Shown here piece by piece: positions 1 to 13,040 of a stretch of DNA of 64,000 nt. Source of the stretch: Paragordius varius (taxonomy: Eukaryota; Nematomorpha). The first letter of the stretch is position 1. The number at the start of each line of letters is the position of its first letter. Location of the stretch: positions 6,386,001 through 6,450,000 of the forward strand of contig OZ176050.1 in NCBI GenBank assembly GCA_964247055.1. The letters run 5' to 3'. The notes under the pieces were generated by a model, which was not told the origin of the DNA, did no database searches, and saw only the letters and a program-made list of their open reading frames with translations. The position numbers and the translations under genes were made by a program.

Positions 1-1881
1 AGAAAGTTTTTTTTGATTAAAACATTTTTTATTGCTTTTATGTCACTCAAAACAGCCATTTTTAAGTTTTTTGTTTTTTAAAAATTAGCATGTCATCAAT
101 ATTAATAAATTTTCTTTACAAGGCTGATAATTTCGAAATTTAAAAGATAAAAACAAAGTTTAAGGTATTTTTGATATTTTATAGCCATTATGTAATAAAT
201 TTACAGTTATAACTATGCATTTTAGTATCCACGAGGTAAAATATTTATGATAATAATAATTTTTATTTAAAAAGCAAAACAAAAGCTTTTTCAAACATTT
301 TTTTAGATTAAATACTAATATAACCCTAATAATTATATTATGATAATTTATATGATTTTCAAATTAGTTTGTCTGTGAAAATTCTTGACTTATTTAAGGA
401 TTGAAAATTTCGACCATTTAAATCCAAATAACTTTTACATCCGGTTGATTTAAATGACTTACTACCATTTAAAAGATTCAGTTTTTTGCGCTCTTTCGAA
501 TGATATAAAATACATGGCTTCATATCTAAAACTTTAAATTTTCGAAATTTCGAGTCTAATGTTAAATCGGGGCCAAAAATTATCGATAAACTCTAATATA
601 AAAAATTCTTCCATGCTAGACCAATTTTCTTTTCAGATATACTAATTATGTACTTTAATGAAATAAATTTTAAATTTACAAGAATGGCAGTTAAAAAAAG
701 TTAAAATTTGTTGTCTAGTGTTATAAAGATGTAATGATTAATTTGTGGAATTTAGATTTTGATAAATATACACATTGCATAGAATTGCCTTGCGAGTCGC
801 ATGCGGCTGCAGTGTGTCCCGCTAGTATAATCCTACAAATAAAAATGGAATAATATAATACATATATTGAAAATTATTTTAAAAGCAAGGCTTCTAACCC
901 GAACCTCCTGATATTATAAACAGTATCGAAATCCACCTACTTCTGTCTAAAAAACACCAGTTTCCCCTTTTTTATTTTTCAAAAAACAATCAGATTCTGT
1001 TCCTAACCGTCCTGTGATTATCATAGTCCAACGCCTGGTTAAAATTTTTTTAGTATCTTATAATTTAAACTGATAGCGGGCCATAAATTCCTAGGCCAGC
1101 GGCATGCGGTTTGTATTTTAGGTTTTATAGAGACCAATGTCATTAAATTTATTATCGATTGATAATTACTAAATGTTTTAACTATTCGTCTTTCGATTGT
1201 ACTGTTTCTCTTAGATTTGCAGTTATCGTATAACCAATCATCGTTTTTGCCAAGAAATCATCACACCGATTTAACATTGAATGTAGCTGAATTAAGATGG
1301 GTTTTTATTTTTGTTTTCCCATTGTATCTTCTTTTTTTAATGTCGCCTCAATAAGGTGGTCATTTGTTTAGTAGTGGGCCATTTTGAAGGGCCTCTCAGG
1401 TAATGAGCTTATTGTGGAGTATTGGATATCGTTTGGTGGTCTACGGTTTTTTGACTCTAAACAAGGGGTCAGGCACTGATTTTTTGGAGATCGAATATTA
1501 GCAAAATTACAAAGTTTGGGATTATGGCAACAATTAATTTTTATGTTTGCCTATTTTGATTACCTGTAGATTTTAAAAAGAAAACTGAATCGGAACCATA
1601 TGATTAAAAACATTATAGCTGAAGTGCGAGACAAGATATAATATAAATGATGCAACGTTGGTTTAGGTTTTTTCGCCATAACATTAATATACAGCCGTCA
1701 TCATGTTTTTCCAGCTAATTTGATAGCTAAATTATAAAATCGCTATAATTATATAATTTTTACGACTCTCTTGCGATCAAAACTCTATAAATTCTGTAGG
1801 TATCTTGGTATTTAAATAACATTTATAAGTATTTTACTTTTCTATTTTTTAAATTCTAAACAATACCCAAATATTATTCAG
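1..1881. other. AT-rich stretch without a recognised exon
   Basis: No open frame here resembles the missing N-terminal third of beta-glucuronidase, so this is probably intron of that gene or non-coding flank. GC-richer islands around 786-830 and 1075-1110 contain a GCATGCGG core like the subterminal parts of hAT-type elements elsewhere in the window; they may be decayed repeat ends. Otherwise I see only AT-rich sequence. Confidence 0.5.
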
Positions 1882-4800
1882 GAATGAATATTTTGACAGT
1901 TGCAGTTAACAATACATTGACAGAATTCACGATCCCTCAAGCTCAGTATACTCACAAATCTGGACAAAATCATGTATAATCTAATATAATTTTTAGAAAA
2001 AACCGCAAATTATATATGAAAATCTATTTTATTTTAACCCATTAAATATTATATATTGATTGCTACACTGATAATATTTATTTTAAGCCATAAAATACTT
2101 TATTAAACCTTTTTTAATATTTAACATTTTACAATGTTAAATATTTAATTTATTGTTTATTTTTGCAACATGGCCTCATTTTGTGTAATTACACCAAAAA
2201 TTATTCAAATCTAATTTTAGAAAAAATAGGTAACTGTCCATAAAATTTGTTATTTTTGGTAGTTTTTTGACAAATATTTTTTATATAATTATAGAAAAAG
2301 GCTAGAGTTGCCTATACACCCAGTGGGTTCACGGAAGATGTCTTGTTATTCGATTTTTTTAATTATGCCGGAATTCACCGTGATGTCACTTTACAAAGGA
2401 TACCCAAGACACATATTAAGGATGTAAATATCAGTTCCAACATTATTTCTTTTTATCCATCCAGTGCATCAATATCGATTTCCATTGATGTTGAAAACGA
2501 TAATGGTAAAACATATTTTAGGCATTTATGTTATTAAAGACAATTTATTTAATGAAAATTTTGGAAATAGACCCGCAGAACATTGTATGTCAAGTATACC
2601 TGTACGAAGACCCTGAGAAATCTATATACCCCCAAAAAATTATATCGAAATCAATATTAGATCCTATCTACCATGGACAGATTATAAATTTTAAAGGTGT
2701 TATAACTCTTGCTGATAATGTTAAACTTTGGTGGCCGTATACTATGGAACCTAAGGATGAAAAACCAGGATTTCAATATATGGCAAAGATTATTCTAAAA
2801 CAACACGGTTATGATGATGATGACGCTTGTAATAATTTTTATCCATTTTTTCCTTAATGACTTTGTTATTACCATCGATGGTGCCATTTTATTTTTTTTT
2901 TCGTTGTTTCAATTTCCCAAAAATCTAAATAATATTATAGATAAAACTGTTGGCCCGTCAAATAATGTACTTATTTTGGATGAAATACTTTTGTATAAAG
3001 CATGTCTTGAGTTTCAATGGGTGTTGTGGCAATTCAGCATTATCACAAATTTAATACTTTAAATAACAATTGCTTTTTATTATTATCCAAGCAATCGATT
3101 GAGAGTTAATCGAACTCAATATTATACACAATGACACAAAGTCCAATATTAATCATGAACGTTATCACTTGCCGCCTTGAGATGTTATATAATGAAATAA
3201 TATTCTATAAAGAATAGATAGATTGAAAATATCAGCTTTTAAAATCCAAAATTTTTCGGTTCACTATTTTTTTGACCATTGGTTTTGAGATAGGTCACGC
3301 GTTACGGTCTCCTTTACAATGGACAACATTGATTTTAAATGGTACAAAGCGAATTAAAATTAAAAAACGAATTTAGAAGCTTATTAGCATGGCTAAAATG
3401 TTTTTATATGTTTATGGTATTATTTAATAATATAAAGATGATAAAAAAATAACCAAAATTCAATTTTTTAAGGTTTTTCCTTAATTTTGATATATTGAAC
3501 AAACCAAAAATCGATTGACTTAATTTCCTCAAATAAAACTTTAATAATTTAATTTATCCTCTTTAGTCGACGTTTATGAACAAATGTTTGGTGTTAGAAG
3601 TTTGGAAATTAGCCATTCCACACACGAAGAGAATAATGACATTGGAGAACCTTGTTCAGGATGTGATAAAACTGTAAATTTATTTTTATATATAATAATT
3701 TATGAGTGATAAGGGTTGTTAACCCTCAAAAATTTTAACAATAGTAATAATAATAATAATCTTTGTCGAAGGATTATAAAAGTTAAATTGATAACATAAT
3801 TAATTTGTTAAATTTTAACTATGGATATACTTTGTGAAAATTATTAATAAAATAGTTGTGTTCCTAATGCAATACATTAATTACATATTGATTTATAACC
3901 AATGATAAAATAGAGATGTTATTAAATATGATACGCCATCTTATTATTAATGCGACAAGTAAAAAATTCATATTAATCTAACTTAAAATTTTAATAGAGA
4001 TTTATTTAAATTCGGTATGAATTTTAACAGTATTATTATCATAATTATTTTGATTTAAACTACAGCTGAGGTCGATTTATATTTTTTTAGAGGAATAAAA
4101 ATATTGAATTCAAACAAAATTTACACCCAACATTCATTAAGAATTGATTAATATTCGATTGTGCGTTTTATAAAAGGTCTTATAATTTGAAACCTTTATA
4201 CGTTTAAGTTCAGTCCTGGACGATGGTGGATAGGATGTGAAGAACTGGTTATAGCTTTCATATGAGATACAAAAAACTTGATATAATACGCTAAAATTTA
4301 AAAATATATTTTATCTACTATGTCGCATGGTAAACCAAATATAAAGTTAAATATTAATTTAATATGATACAACGGCAACTCGCTATAATATTATAAAAAA
4401 TCCTTAAATCAAAGAAAGGATTTTTTTAGCCAGTATTGGAAAATTACTCACGTTTTTTATGAATTATATATTTTAATAAATGCACAAATTAATATTTTAG
4501 CTATTATTAACATTACATATAATAATGTTGGTGTAATGAGACAATGCCGAGAAAGTATAATAAAGTTTTTATAAATTGGTTTAGTCATTTCAAGAAGATA
4601 CTACCGTTGAATCCTCAAATAAATATTTTTTTATTTTAAAATATTAATTTTTAAATCCATATACATAGTAGGTTTTAAGAGGTCCGTTTCTACGTTTTAG
4701 AGACTCAAATTTTTGAGATAGAGATAGGTATTAGCTTTTAGAATCCGATAAAAAAATAATGATTAAACGCCATGAAAAACAAACGCCACACAGTTGCTTA

Positions 4801-7800
4801 GAGCGTTTTTTCTTTAGGTTAAAAGTGAAATACCAAAAAAGCTATAAAAAATGTAATTTAATAATTTGTTGTAAATGCCTTTTGGGTTTTTCTAAATTCT
4901 GGTTTGCATTATCGCAGAAACTTGGTCAAAAAACTTAATTTTAAGTCTAATTATTGTATAAAATCAATATTTTATGGGGTATTTGTTAAAATAAACTTTT
5001 TTTATATTTCTATGAATGCCTTTAAAGTTTTACTTTATCCATTAATAATGGTCAAAATAGCGATAAGGAGTATTATCTTACTGTCCTGTCTCTTATATTG
5101 GACTTGCTCCTAATTTTTTCTTATCCTGGAAACCTATCTTAACTTAATATAAAAATTTGAGTATCCCAAAATTTACAAACGGACTGCAAAATATCATATA
5201 TATATATATATATGTATGTATGTTCACAGTCCAAAACTCAATTTTTGGTAAACGGACGCCCTTTTTATTTTCGGGGATTCGGTTGGCATGAAGATTCAGC
5301 CCTCAAAGGTCGGGCCCACGATTTAACCATTGCATTTTCGGATTTTAATCTGATTAAATGGTTGGGCGCAAACAGTTTTAGAACCTCGCATTACCCATAC
5401 GACGAAGTCATCATGGATTTTTGTGACAAAATGGGAATAGCGATTATAAATGAATTACCTGGTTATAATAATTTTTCTTTAATGCATAATATTAATTGAA
5501 TCAATATGTCTGTTACGTTTACCCTGTATATACTTTCACAAAATAAAGTACAAATATGTATTTTCGATTGAATTTGATCATGTAACATAATGAAAGATGC
5601 TCATATAACGTTTTTAATCTAAGAAATTATACTTGAAATCTTTATATAGTTTCTATAATCTACATCTACATATCTTTATTTAGCTGTCGGGGTCCGTTAC
5701 TTTAACGATATAACTCTAGCTAAGCATTTACAAATGGCAAAAGAGCAATACATGCGAGATAAAAATCGACCCTCAACTTTTTTATGGTCTTTAGCAAATG
5801 AGCCAAGATCGGCCAAACCTGAAAGTGAGGCCTATTTCAAAGTTTTAGCTGATTTCTTTAAAGTTACCGACAAATCACGGTTTATTACTGCGGCATTATA
5901 TGAAGATCCGAAAAACGATCGAATAGGTATTTCTATAAAGTTACGCATTTATGAACGACTATTCTTAATATTAATTTAAATAAGCCAGTGTTTTAAGATA
6001 AATAGATGAGGTGTTAGTTTAAATCTGTTTAATAATATTTGTTTTTTTATGGGTGGGTCTTCCTGGTTATGACTGAATTTATAAACGTGATGACTGCTTT
6101 TTTATATTTGTCTAAATGTTTTAAACACAATTATTATTTTTTGCATTTGTATAAACTTAAGGTTAAATCAAATGTTTGATAATTGTTGTTAGGAACAGTA
6201 ATCGTTTTGATTTAATTCTTTTTAAGGGATTAAATATTTGCACATGAAGTATTTTTTGGCTGGTTATAACCGTGAATGAATGTATTTATAATCGTTTTGA
6301 CAATTAAAAATCCAACTTTGTTACACCATACATTTTTTATGGTATAAGTAACCGGGACCGTAAATGGTTGCATTCATAATTGTCAGCATGTTATAAGCTT
6401 TTAACCGGTCATAAACCCAAACCTCGTGCTTATTATTTTCGATTGAAATATTATTACTTAATTCTTAGCAAAATTTCTTGATGTAATCGGTTTTAACAAA
6501 TATCATGGTTGGTATGAAGAGGCAGCAGAATTATCCCTAATTACCGACAATATTATTGAAGATTTGAATGGATATGGTGATTTTCACCCTAAAAAACCCT
6601 TAATAATGCTTGAATACGGAAGCGAAACTTATGCAGGTAGTATTAAATTAAAAATGGAAATTATACAATCTAAACATTAGCGAAATATTTTGTTAAAAGA
6701 CAACCACACTTTTAATTTTTATTTTTTTTGACTTAACAGATTTTCTTGGTTTGAAAAATGGGGAATAAAGATGTAAATTGGTAACACTCACAAAATTTAA
6801 ATATTGTGATCATATAGTTGATGTAATCAACGTTTAAAAAGATATCGTTGTTTTGTCAAAAAAACTATATGTATTTTAGTTTTTGTCTGCATAATTTCAA
6901 TTTTTATCTTATATTTTATTGCATTTAATTTTTATTTGACATTATATTTGTCTTTATGGAGCGCTATAGAATACATTTGTTTGTTATTATATATAAGGTT
7001 TACATGCGCTTCCTTCAACAATGTTTTCAGAAGAATATCAAGTCGAATTGTACCGGTACCACCATGCGGCATTTGATTCTTTTCGAGCCTATCATTCCAA
7101 TCCTAACTTTTATTATCGTAATAATGCTTGCATTTCAAGTTAGTTTTAGCCAAACATTTTTATATCCCACCCATAAATATTCCGAATTCGGAAAAAATAG
7201 ATGGCATAATATTTGTTAAAGGCTAACTATAAATATTAAAACTAAATATATATTAATTAAATTTGAGTTATAATAATTTATAATATTTTCCACATATAAT
7301 ATTAAATAAGGGTTAAATTTAGATTTTTTTACTGTTTTTGTTGATGAGAGCACTTAGTTTGTGGAAAGATATACATAACTTAAAACAATAATTAAAAATC
7401 TAAAACTTACTGAAAAGTTGTAAGAGAAGATGAATATCCTATTATCTTAAACCGCTGTTTATTTTAAAAAGGTCATCAAGAGGGTAAATTACTGTAGTTT
7501 CAAAAATTAATGTTTCGGCCGTTTATATGATTATTGAACCATTAGGCAGTCAACACATTAAACATTCATTAAAACCAAAGCATGGTAATCTGATTGGTGA
7601 AATGGTATGGAATTTCGGGGATTTTGGAACCCCACAAACGGTTACACGAGTCGGAGCGGTTAATCGAAAAGGGCTGTTTACACGGGCACCTTATAGACAA
7701 GCAAAATTATCGGCTTATAAATTGAGAGAAAGGTAATTATTTACTACACCTATCTTAACGATGTGCATATGTAAGGATTATAATTTTATACAGTTTAATG

Positions 7801-8508
7801 TTTGGATCAAAACTATTTCTGCCGTATATGTAATATTTATTATAAAACTTTTTTCAACCAAAATCAACAGCTTTCCAATCAACACAACACTTTTTTTACG
7901 CTTATTTTTAGCAACTGCTTTATTTAAAAAAAATTAAAGCATTTTAAAAATTTTATAAGAGGAATAATCTCCTAATCTAATATTTATTTGATTTATAGTT
8001 TTTCTTTTTTGAATATTAATGGGGTAAAACTTTTAACAACGCTTTTTTGAACCAATACCTTAACATTTATGCAATTTCATAATGAAGCTAATTATACATT
8101 ACTAATAAAATATTATTTAAAATTTGGCCTTTCACTCTAGTTTATCTATAATAATCATAAATTTGGTTGAAATTAAATAAAATTTAAAAACGTCGAAATG
8201 TGTACGATATTTTAAAAAAATTATCACCAATTTTACCCAAAAAAAACCCTTAGATTTACTTTTTAACCTATATATTTGTTATTATAAAATTGTTGACTGA
8301 TAAAAATAAAGGATTAATCAAATGTGAATGATATACTTTAAATTAAGGTCAAAAAATTAGGATGTTATTATATGTAATTGTTAGAATATAAACTTTGGTA
8401 TCTTAACATATAAATTTTATGTATCTTTTACATAGATATTGGAAATTGGCTTGTGAAACAAATTACTCACAACACATATGTGATGGAATCGACTTAAATA
8501 TTATATAA
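1882..8508 (+). CDS. GUSB: Beta-glucuronidase, 5'-truncated by window or unseen exons
   Basis: Exons: 1882-1973, 2295-2505, 2571-2828, 3567-3673, 5230-5461, 5684-5926, 6469-6636, 6998-7117, 7546-7732, 8436-8508; all phases agree and the stop is TAA at 8506. The product is a family 2 glycoside hydrolase that removes terminal glucuronic acid from glycosaminoglycans, normally in lysosomes. Visible landmarks in order: VNNTLT of the sugar-binding jelly roll, FDFFNYAGIHR, LWWPY, the TIM-barrel start FLVNGRPFYF with FRTSHYPY, the acid/base glutamate in LANEP (exon 5684-5926) and the nucleophile glutamate in LEYGSET (6469-6636), then WNFGDF and the C-terminal RERYWK. The first ~160 residues, including any signal peptide, are not found in 1-1881. 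The 65-nt intron 2506-2570 is set by reading frame. About twenty extra residues (exon 3567-3673) precede the barrel compared with human GUSB. Both catalytic residues are intact. Confidence 0.93.
3674..5229 (+). other. Large intron of beta-glucuronidase with a repeat motif
   Basis: This 1556-nt intron holds no recognisable gene. At about 3705-3770 it has a short imperfect hairpin (AGGGTTGTTAACCCT) followed by an AAT-rich run and CTTTGTCGAAGG. The same unit appears in inverted orientation at about 15483-15550, so this is an interspersed repeat end. Confidence 0.5.
6040..6430. repeat. Intronic repeat, family R6, with GACCGGTTA-like ends
   Basis: The left side has CCTGGTTATGACTGAAT-like sequence and the right side AACCGGTCATAAACCCAAAC, forming rough inverted ends. 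Related sequence lies in introns at about 26810-26945 and 43240-43530. It is probably an old MITE, and its ends are not exact. Confidence 0.4.
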
Positions 8509-8653
8509 ATTTATTTTATATACATCAAATACTATTCACATATTTTATAAATAAATTATCAAATTTTCATTGGTTATATGTCACATAAATAAAGAAAAAT
8601 AATTTAGGTAATAAATAAAAAACCTTTTTGTTGGAATAGTATAAAATACCCTC
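8509..8653. other. Shared 3' region of a convergent gene pair
   Basis: Only 145 bp separate the stop codons of beta-glucuronidase (+) and the ANKLE1-like gene (-). AATAAA hexamers occur on the plus strand near 8547 and 8585, and TTTATT (AATAAA on the minus strand) near 8510-8516, so the two transcripts probably overlap or abut at their 3' ends. Confidence 0.5.
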
Positions 8654-9718
8654 TTAAAAATTATCAGATTTAAGTTGAATACAACTATCATTTAAAAAGA
8701 TATGGTATGCCTTGTACAGCAAATACGATCCCATTAAACATTTTTGATCATATGTCCAATTTTCAGTTTTTGGTGTCCCGTAATAAGATCCCCTTTTTAG
8801 GTTGGTAATATTGGAAACACCTAATAATATAAACAATTAAATGTTTATAAATATAAACATGATTTTTAAGTTTAATAATTCAAAAACAGGTTTTCATTTA
8901 TCAAATTTATGAGAATATCGTAGAATCAAAAGCACATGCTGGCATTACCAATTGCATCAATTATAGCTGCCTCTCGGGTATAAGCATCAAAGGAATCAAT
9001 GTTATGAAACATATGAAGGGATATAACACCGTTGCCCTCACCCCAAATTTTATGGATTGTAGAATTTTTTAAATTCTTTTTCTATATTATAAAATTATAA
9101 TCAATTATTTAAAAAACGTACTTTATTGCATTTAGCTTCAATCATGTGTGCGTATGGGCGAGTTAAAGTTCCCTTTCCCACGTAAAATATCGAATTTATA
9201 AACTGCTTAAAAACCTGAGGATTGTTGTAAATACCCTTTTCTCCCGGGCGTTGTTTTGGAATGTGAGAAGGATTTAACAATAAATATATAAAATAAAATT
9301 TGTCCGTAGCATTAGCGAATGAAGATATAAATAAATTGTCACAATATTCCAATACAGTATTGCATTGTGATCGCGTTAAGTCTAGAATAATATCAGTATT
9401 AAATAAGTATTCTAGCGAATTGGAATATTTACAATTTTTGGCAGTTTGTTTGGATAAATTCTGTAGTCGTTTTACATATAATTTCCTAGTTGAATTAGTT
9501 ATCGGTCCAATATTTACATCATGCTCTTGAAATTTAAGCCTTATCAAGGAATCCGATAAAGAATCAATCCCCAAATCCAGCTTTAATATTGCGATTTATG
9601 ATAACATCCAGGTTATCTGATGGATAAAATAATGCTCTTAGATGTTCGGCATCAGCAGATAAAACTGTTTTGAAATATATTTAACATGCTTCTTTGTCGA
9701 GTTGATAATCGAATGGTC
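8654..9718 (-). CDS. ANKLE1: ANKLE1/LEM-3-like LEM and GIY-YIG nuclease, 5' end unresolved
   Basis: Exons on the minus strand: 9122-9580, 8949-9081, 8654-8820 (TAA at 8654), with tentative upstream exons 9606-9664 and 9686-9718. The largest exon encodes a LEM domain (DSLIRLKFQE, NIGPIT, RKLYVKRL) followed by the start of a GIY-YIG nuclease (FIYLLLNP, IFYVGKGT, RPYAHMIEA). The next exons give IWGEGNGVISLH, AYTREAAIIDAIG (metal-binding glutamate) and ITNLKRGSYYG, the conserved C-terminal block of ANKLE1. In animals this nuclease acts at the midbody or nuclear envelope and cuts chromatin bridges and branched DNA. Introns are 40 nt (9082-9121), 128 nt (8821-8948) and, tentatively, 25 nt (9581-9605) and 21 nt (9665-9685). 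The ankyrin repeats of vertebrate ANKLE1 were not found upstream. Identification of the LEM and nuclease parts is firm; the 5' exons are weak. Confidence 0.88.
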
Positions 9719-11087
9719 CTCAAACCGCGGCTGTAAAAGGGCTTTTAATAATAAGTAAAATAAATATGCATATGTGACTTATGCAATATTTCTTGGCATT
9801 ATAGGTGCATAACCCTTGGGAAAATTAATAATATCAAAAATTTGGCATATATTACTCCTTAAGTCATTTAATTTTGTATAATAAAGCAAACTAATTTGTT
9901 TACTTTAAATTTCACTTTTACGCAGTTTAGTTTTAAAATAATTTTGGAAATTATATTTTTTTCCTTTTTATGTTTCTTTTTATTGAGCTTAAAATTATAA
10001 AATAATAATTATGATAACGATGGAAAAACATAAGATATTAAGTGATTTAACTTTCAATATATTTAACTTTCTTGAACAATAATCATCAAAAACCGTAAAT
10101 CTTTTTTTATTAATCTTTTGTGAGCAAAAGTTTTAAATTTATATATAACGCGTTAATAAAATATTTGAAAATAATATATACCATAAAATTAAATAAATTA
10201 AATTAGGCTATTTTCAAATTATTTCGCTATTTTAAGAATATCAAATAACACCATCTAATAGAATGAAGGGAAAGGCTTCTTCCTCAAAACTGAAACATTT
10301 TGGTGAAGTTTATACTATAATTTAAATAATAATCTAATCGGTAACATTGTGGGATAGTCTAACCAGACCATATAAATCTTCATTAATTGTAAATAGTTAA
10401 AATATGCACATTTCCAGTTTTACTGTGATTAAAATAAACACATTCTTAAGCCTATTAATGCAACATGAATTTTTTTGGGAGTAGAAAGTTAACCATGGTT
10501 GATAATACAAACAAAATAAGTTGTAATAACAGTTGTTAAACCCGTGAAATATTGATATTAACGTTACATTGAAAATATTAAATGACATGTGAAACCCTTT
10601 GTCAATACAAGTAAATCAATCTTCACGTTTCATATTTCTCTACCTTGTATTATAAAAATTAAAACCATAATTTTTCCAGAATGTATTGGACCGAAAAGGT
10701 GAGAACGTGTCAAACGCAAAGGGCTCCGATTACTCAATTGATCTAGTCGTGACTTCTAATATTTATTGTTTGCGCTGAGCAAAATAGTTAGATTTTTTGT
10801 TCCTAAAAGAGCCCTGTTCACTGTAAACCTATCTAAAATTGTGTCTTTGATGTAATATCCAAAAAATGTTTACCGTTTAAATTATGCCGGTTTCTAGACT
10901 ATAAATGCACAGTCTTTGGCGGATTATTGAATCATTGTCATAAAAATTAATTATCAAGAATTGTCATCCACACAAATATTAAAGTCCCAAATTGTTAACC
11001 AAAACGTGTTGGAATATTTGTGATTAAAGCCCAGAAGTTTTAGATTAGGCTCTGATATCATCAGCGTATTGAAGAATTATTAAAATA
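9719..11087. other. Gene-poor AT-rich stretch upstream of the ANKLE1-like gene
   Basis: Missing 5' exons of the ANKLE1-like gene could lie here. One short minus-strand open stretch near 9780-9860 reads INFPKGYAPIMPRN, but no splice-compatible join was found. Nothing else is recognisable. Confidence 0.4.
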
Positions 11088-13040
11088 CTATCGTAAATCT
11101 CGTACTGCTATGCAGCCCGAGGAAGTCTTTCAGACCTCTGGGGGGGGGGGGGGGGGGGGGTATTTGAAAAAAGGGACAATAAAATGCCATATATGTGGAT
11201 TATTTCGAAACATTATTTAATAGCTATGATCTCATAGGATTTTCAAAACGGTGCATTCGTACTAATATATTGTTTATTTTGTAAAAACCCCAAATTGACG
11301 GCTACGGAAAAAACCGCCATACTATAATTTTTACCTTTTTATGGGTAATATTTAAAACCTTTATTGAACTCGTATGGTTTCTTAGGTTTTTTGAAAATTA
11401 TCTCCAAAGCCACGCCATTTTTATATGGCGTCTCATTTTAAACCGGTAGACCCATACCCAAGGGCCTACATGGAAAAAACGCTAAGTTAAATTTTTTGCC
11501 TTTATTATTTGGAATCATCTTTGAGATTATCGTCTCATGGGTTATTCAAAAAAAAACCTCAACACTAAATAATCGTTATATGATGGCGTATTTTTAGGGT
11601 ATAAAGGCCCCAAATTAACGGCCAAAAAGTGACCTTAATTTATACCTAGTTACGGGTAATATTTCGAACTTTAAATGAGCTCATATGGCATAAGTCTAAA
11701 TTAGTTCCAACGCAATTTTTATATAGTGACACAATTTTTGTGGGTAGCTTCTTAGTATAAAAAAGCGTCGGGCGTCTTTATATGGGAAATATCTGGAATT
11801 CTAATATCCTATGTTTCTTAGAAATATTGCTTCAAAATCAAAAAATTGTTCTATAGAGCCGAATTTTTCAGGGCGTAAAATTGTTCTTAGTGACTCATTG
11901 AAATAACCCCCTATCCTAAAATATTTGTTTTTTAAGGAGTAATAAATATTTTAGAGCCTTATTGAAATCACATAGTCTCATACTGAAATTTGGCTCCAAA
12001 GGCATTCTGTATCGATATAGTGAAACATTTTTACGCGGGTAGCCTTCTACCCAGAGCCTATTTAACCTCTTATATAAAAAATCCGCTCGACTTAAATTTT
12101 TGCTTTTTATCGGGTAATATTTCAGGCCCTTATAAAACTTATATGGCCTGATTTTTGAAAATTAACTCCTAAACAATGCAATTTAGATATGGTGGCGCAG
12201 TTTTGGCGGGTAGCTTCCTACCCAGAGGCCAATAAAAAAAACGTTTAATAAAATTTTTTGCCTTTATATGGGAATACCTGGAATCATCATTCATTCCATA
12301 TGTTCTTAAAAGTTTATTGAAGATTGGCTTCAAAACTAAATAATAGTTCAATGATAGCGCAAGGGCGTAAAGAGCCTTCTTAACCGCTAATTTAAAACCG
12401 CTCGACTTTAATTTTTACCTTTTTACGGGTAATATTTTAGGCCCTTATAAAACTTATATGGCCTGATAGGTTTTCTGAAATTTAGCCACAAAGGCACGCT
12501 ATTTCGATATCACGGGTCAGTTTTTGGCGGGTATATTCTTACCCAGCAGCCATCATCAAAGAAACGCTTGACTAAAATTTTTGCCTTTTAACAAGCAAAA
12601 CCTGAACTCCTTATTAAAATTTTACGGTCTCACAGCTTGGGTGAAAAATAGATTCAAACAAATATTTTTGTGGACCTATTTTTTTTAAAAAAATGTAATT
12701 TTACGGGGGGAGCGGGTAAAAAGAGGGCCTAAATTAAAAAAGCGCGACTATATTCGGCGCAATCGGAAATAAGGAAAAAAATCATATTTGAAATTGAATG
12801 GTGCAACACGTTCCCCGGAAAATTGTCTCAAAAACAAAATTTTTATGGACTTGTGTTTTCAAAAAAACCGTTTTTAACACGAGGTGGGTCCGAACTGGGG
12901 GCCTAATACAAAAAAGGGCGAAGCGATTGTCGGGGCATTCATTAATGATTATATTTTTTCAATGTTTGGATTTGAATGGGTCTACCGGTTTTCCGGAAAC
13001 ATATCACAAAGCCACCACTTCCATTTTATAAATATATAGA
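11088..13040 (-). mobile_element. Helitron-like non-autonomous element H1
   Basis: Read on the minus strand it starts TCTATATATTTATAAAATGG at 13040 and ends near 11088 with a hairpin (CTCGGGCTGC / GCAGTACGAG, loop ATA) followed by ATTTACGATAG, flanked by A on one side and T on the other as Helitron insertion predicts. Its terminal CTAG has become ATAG. The body holds degenerate units beginning GGGTAATATTT near 11342, 11643, 12112 and 12427, about 300-470 bp apart, each with a GCGGGTAG...CTACCC hairpin-like motif. A run of 21 G residues lies at 11140-11160. There is no Rep/helicase coding capacity, so it is non-autonomous and older than the copies at 31757-34218. Confidence 0.7.
11140..11160 (+). 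repeat. Run of 21 G residues
   Basis: An uninterrupted G homopolymer lies just inside the 3' terminal hairpin of Helitron-like copy H1. The equivalent run is 6 G in copy H2 and 13 C (opposite strand) in copy H4, so its length varies between copies. It could form a quadruplex and is prone to sequencing error. Confidence 0.9.

Noticed and set aside
2506-2521. A possible 16-nt GT-AG intron in beta-glucuronidase
   Set aside because: Its removal leaves a frame that soon meets a stop. The 65-nt intron 2506-2570 keeps the frame and the homology.
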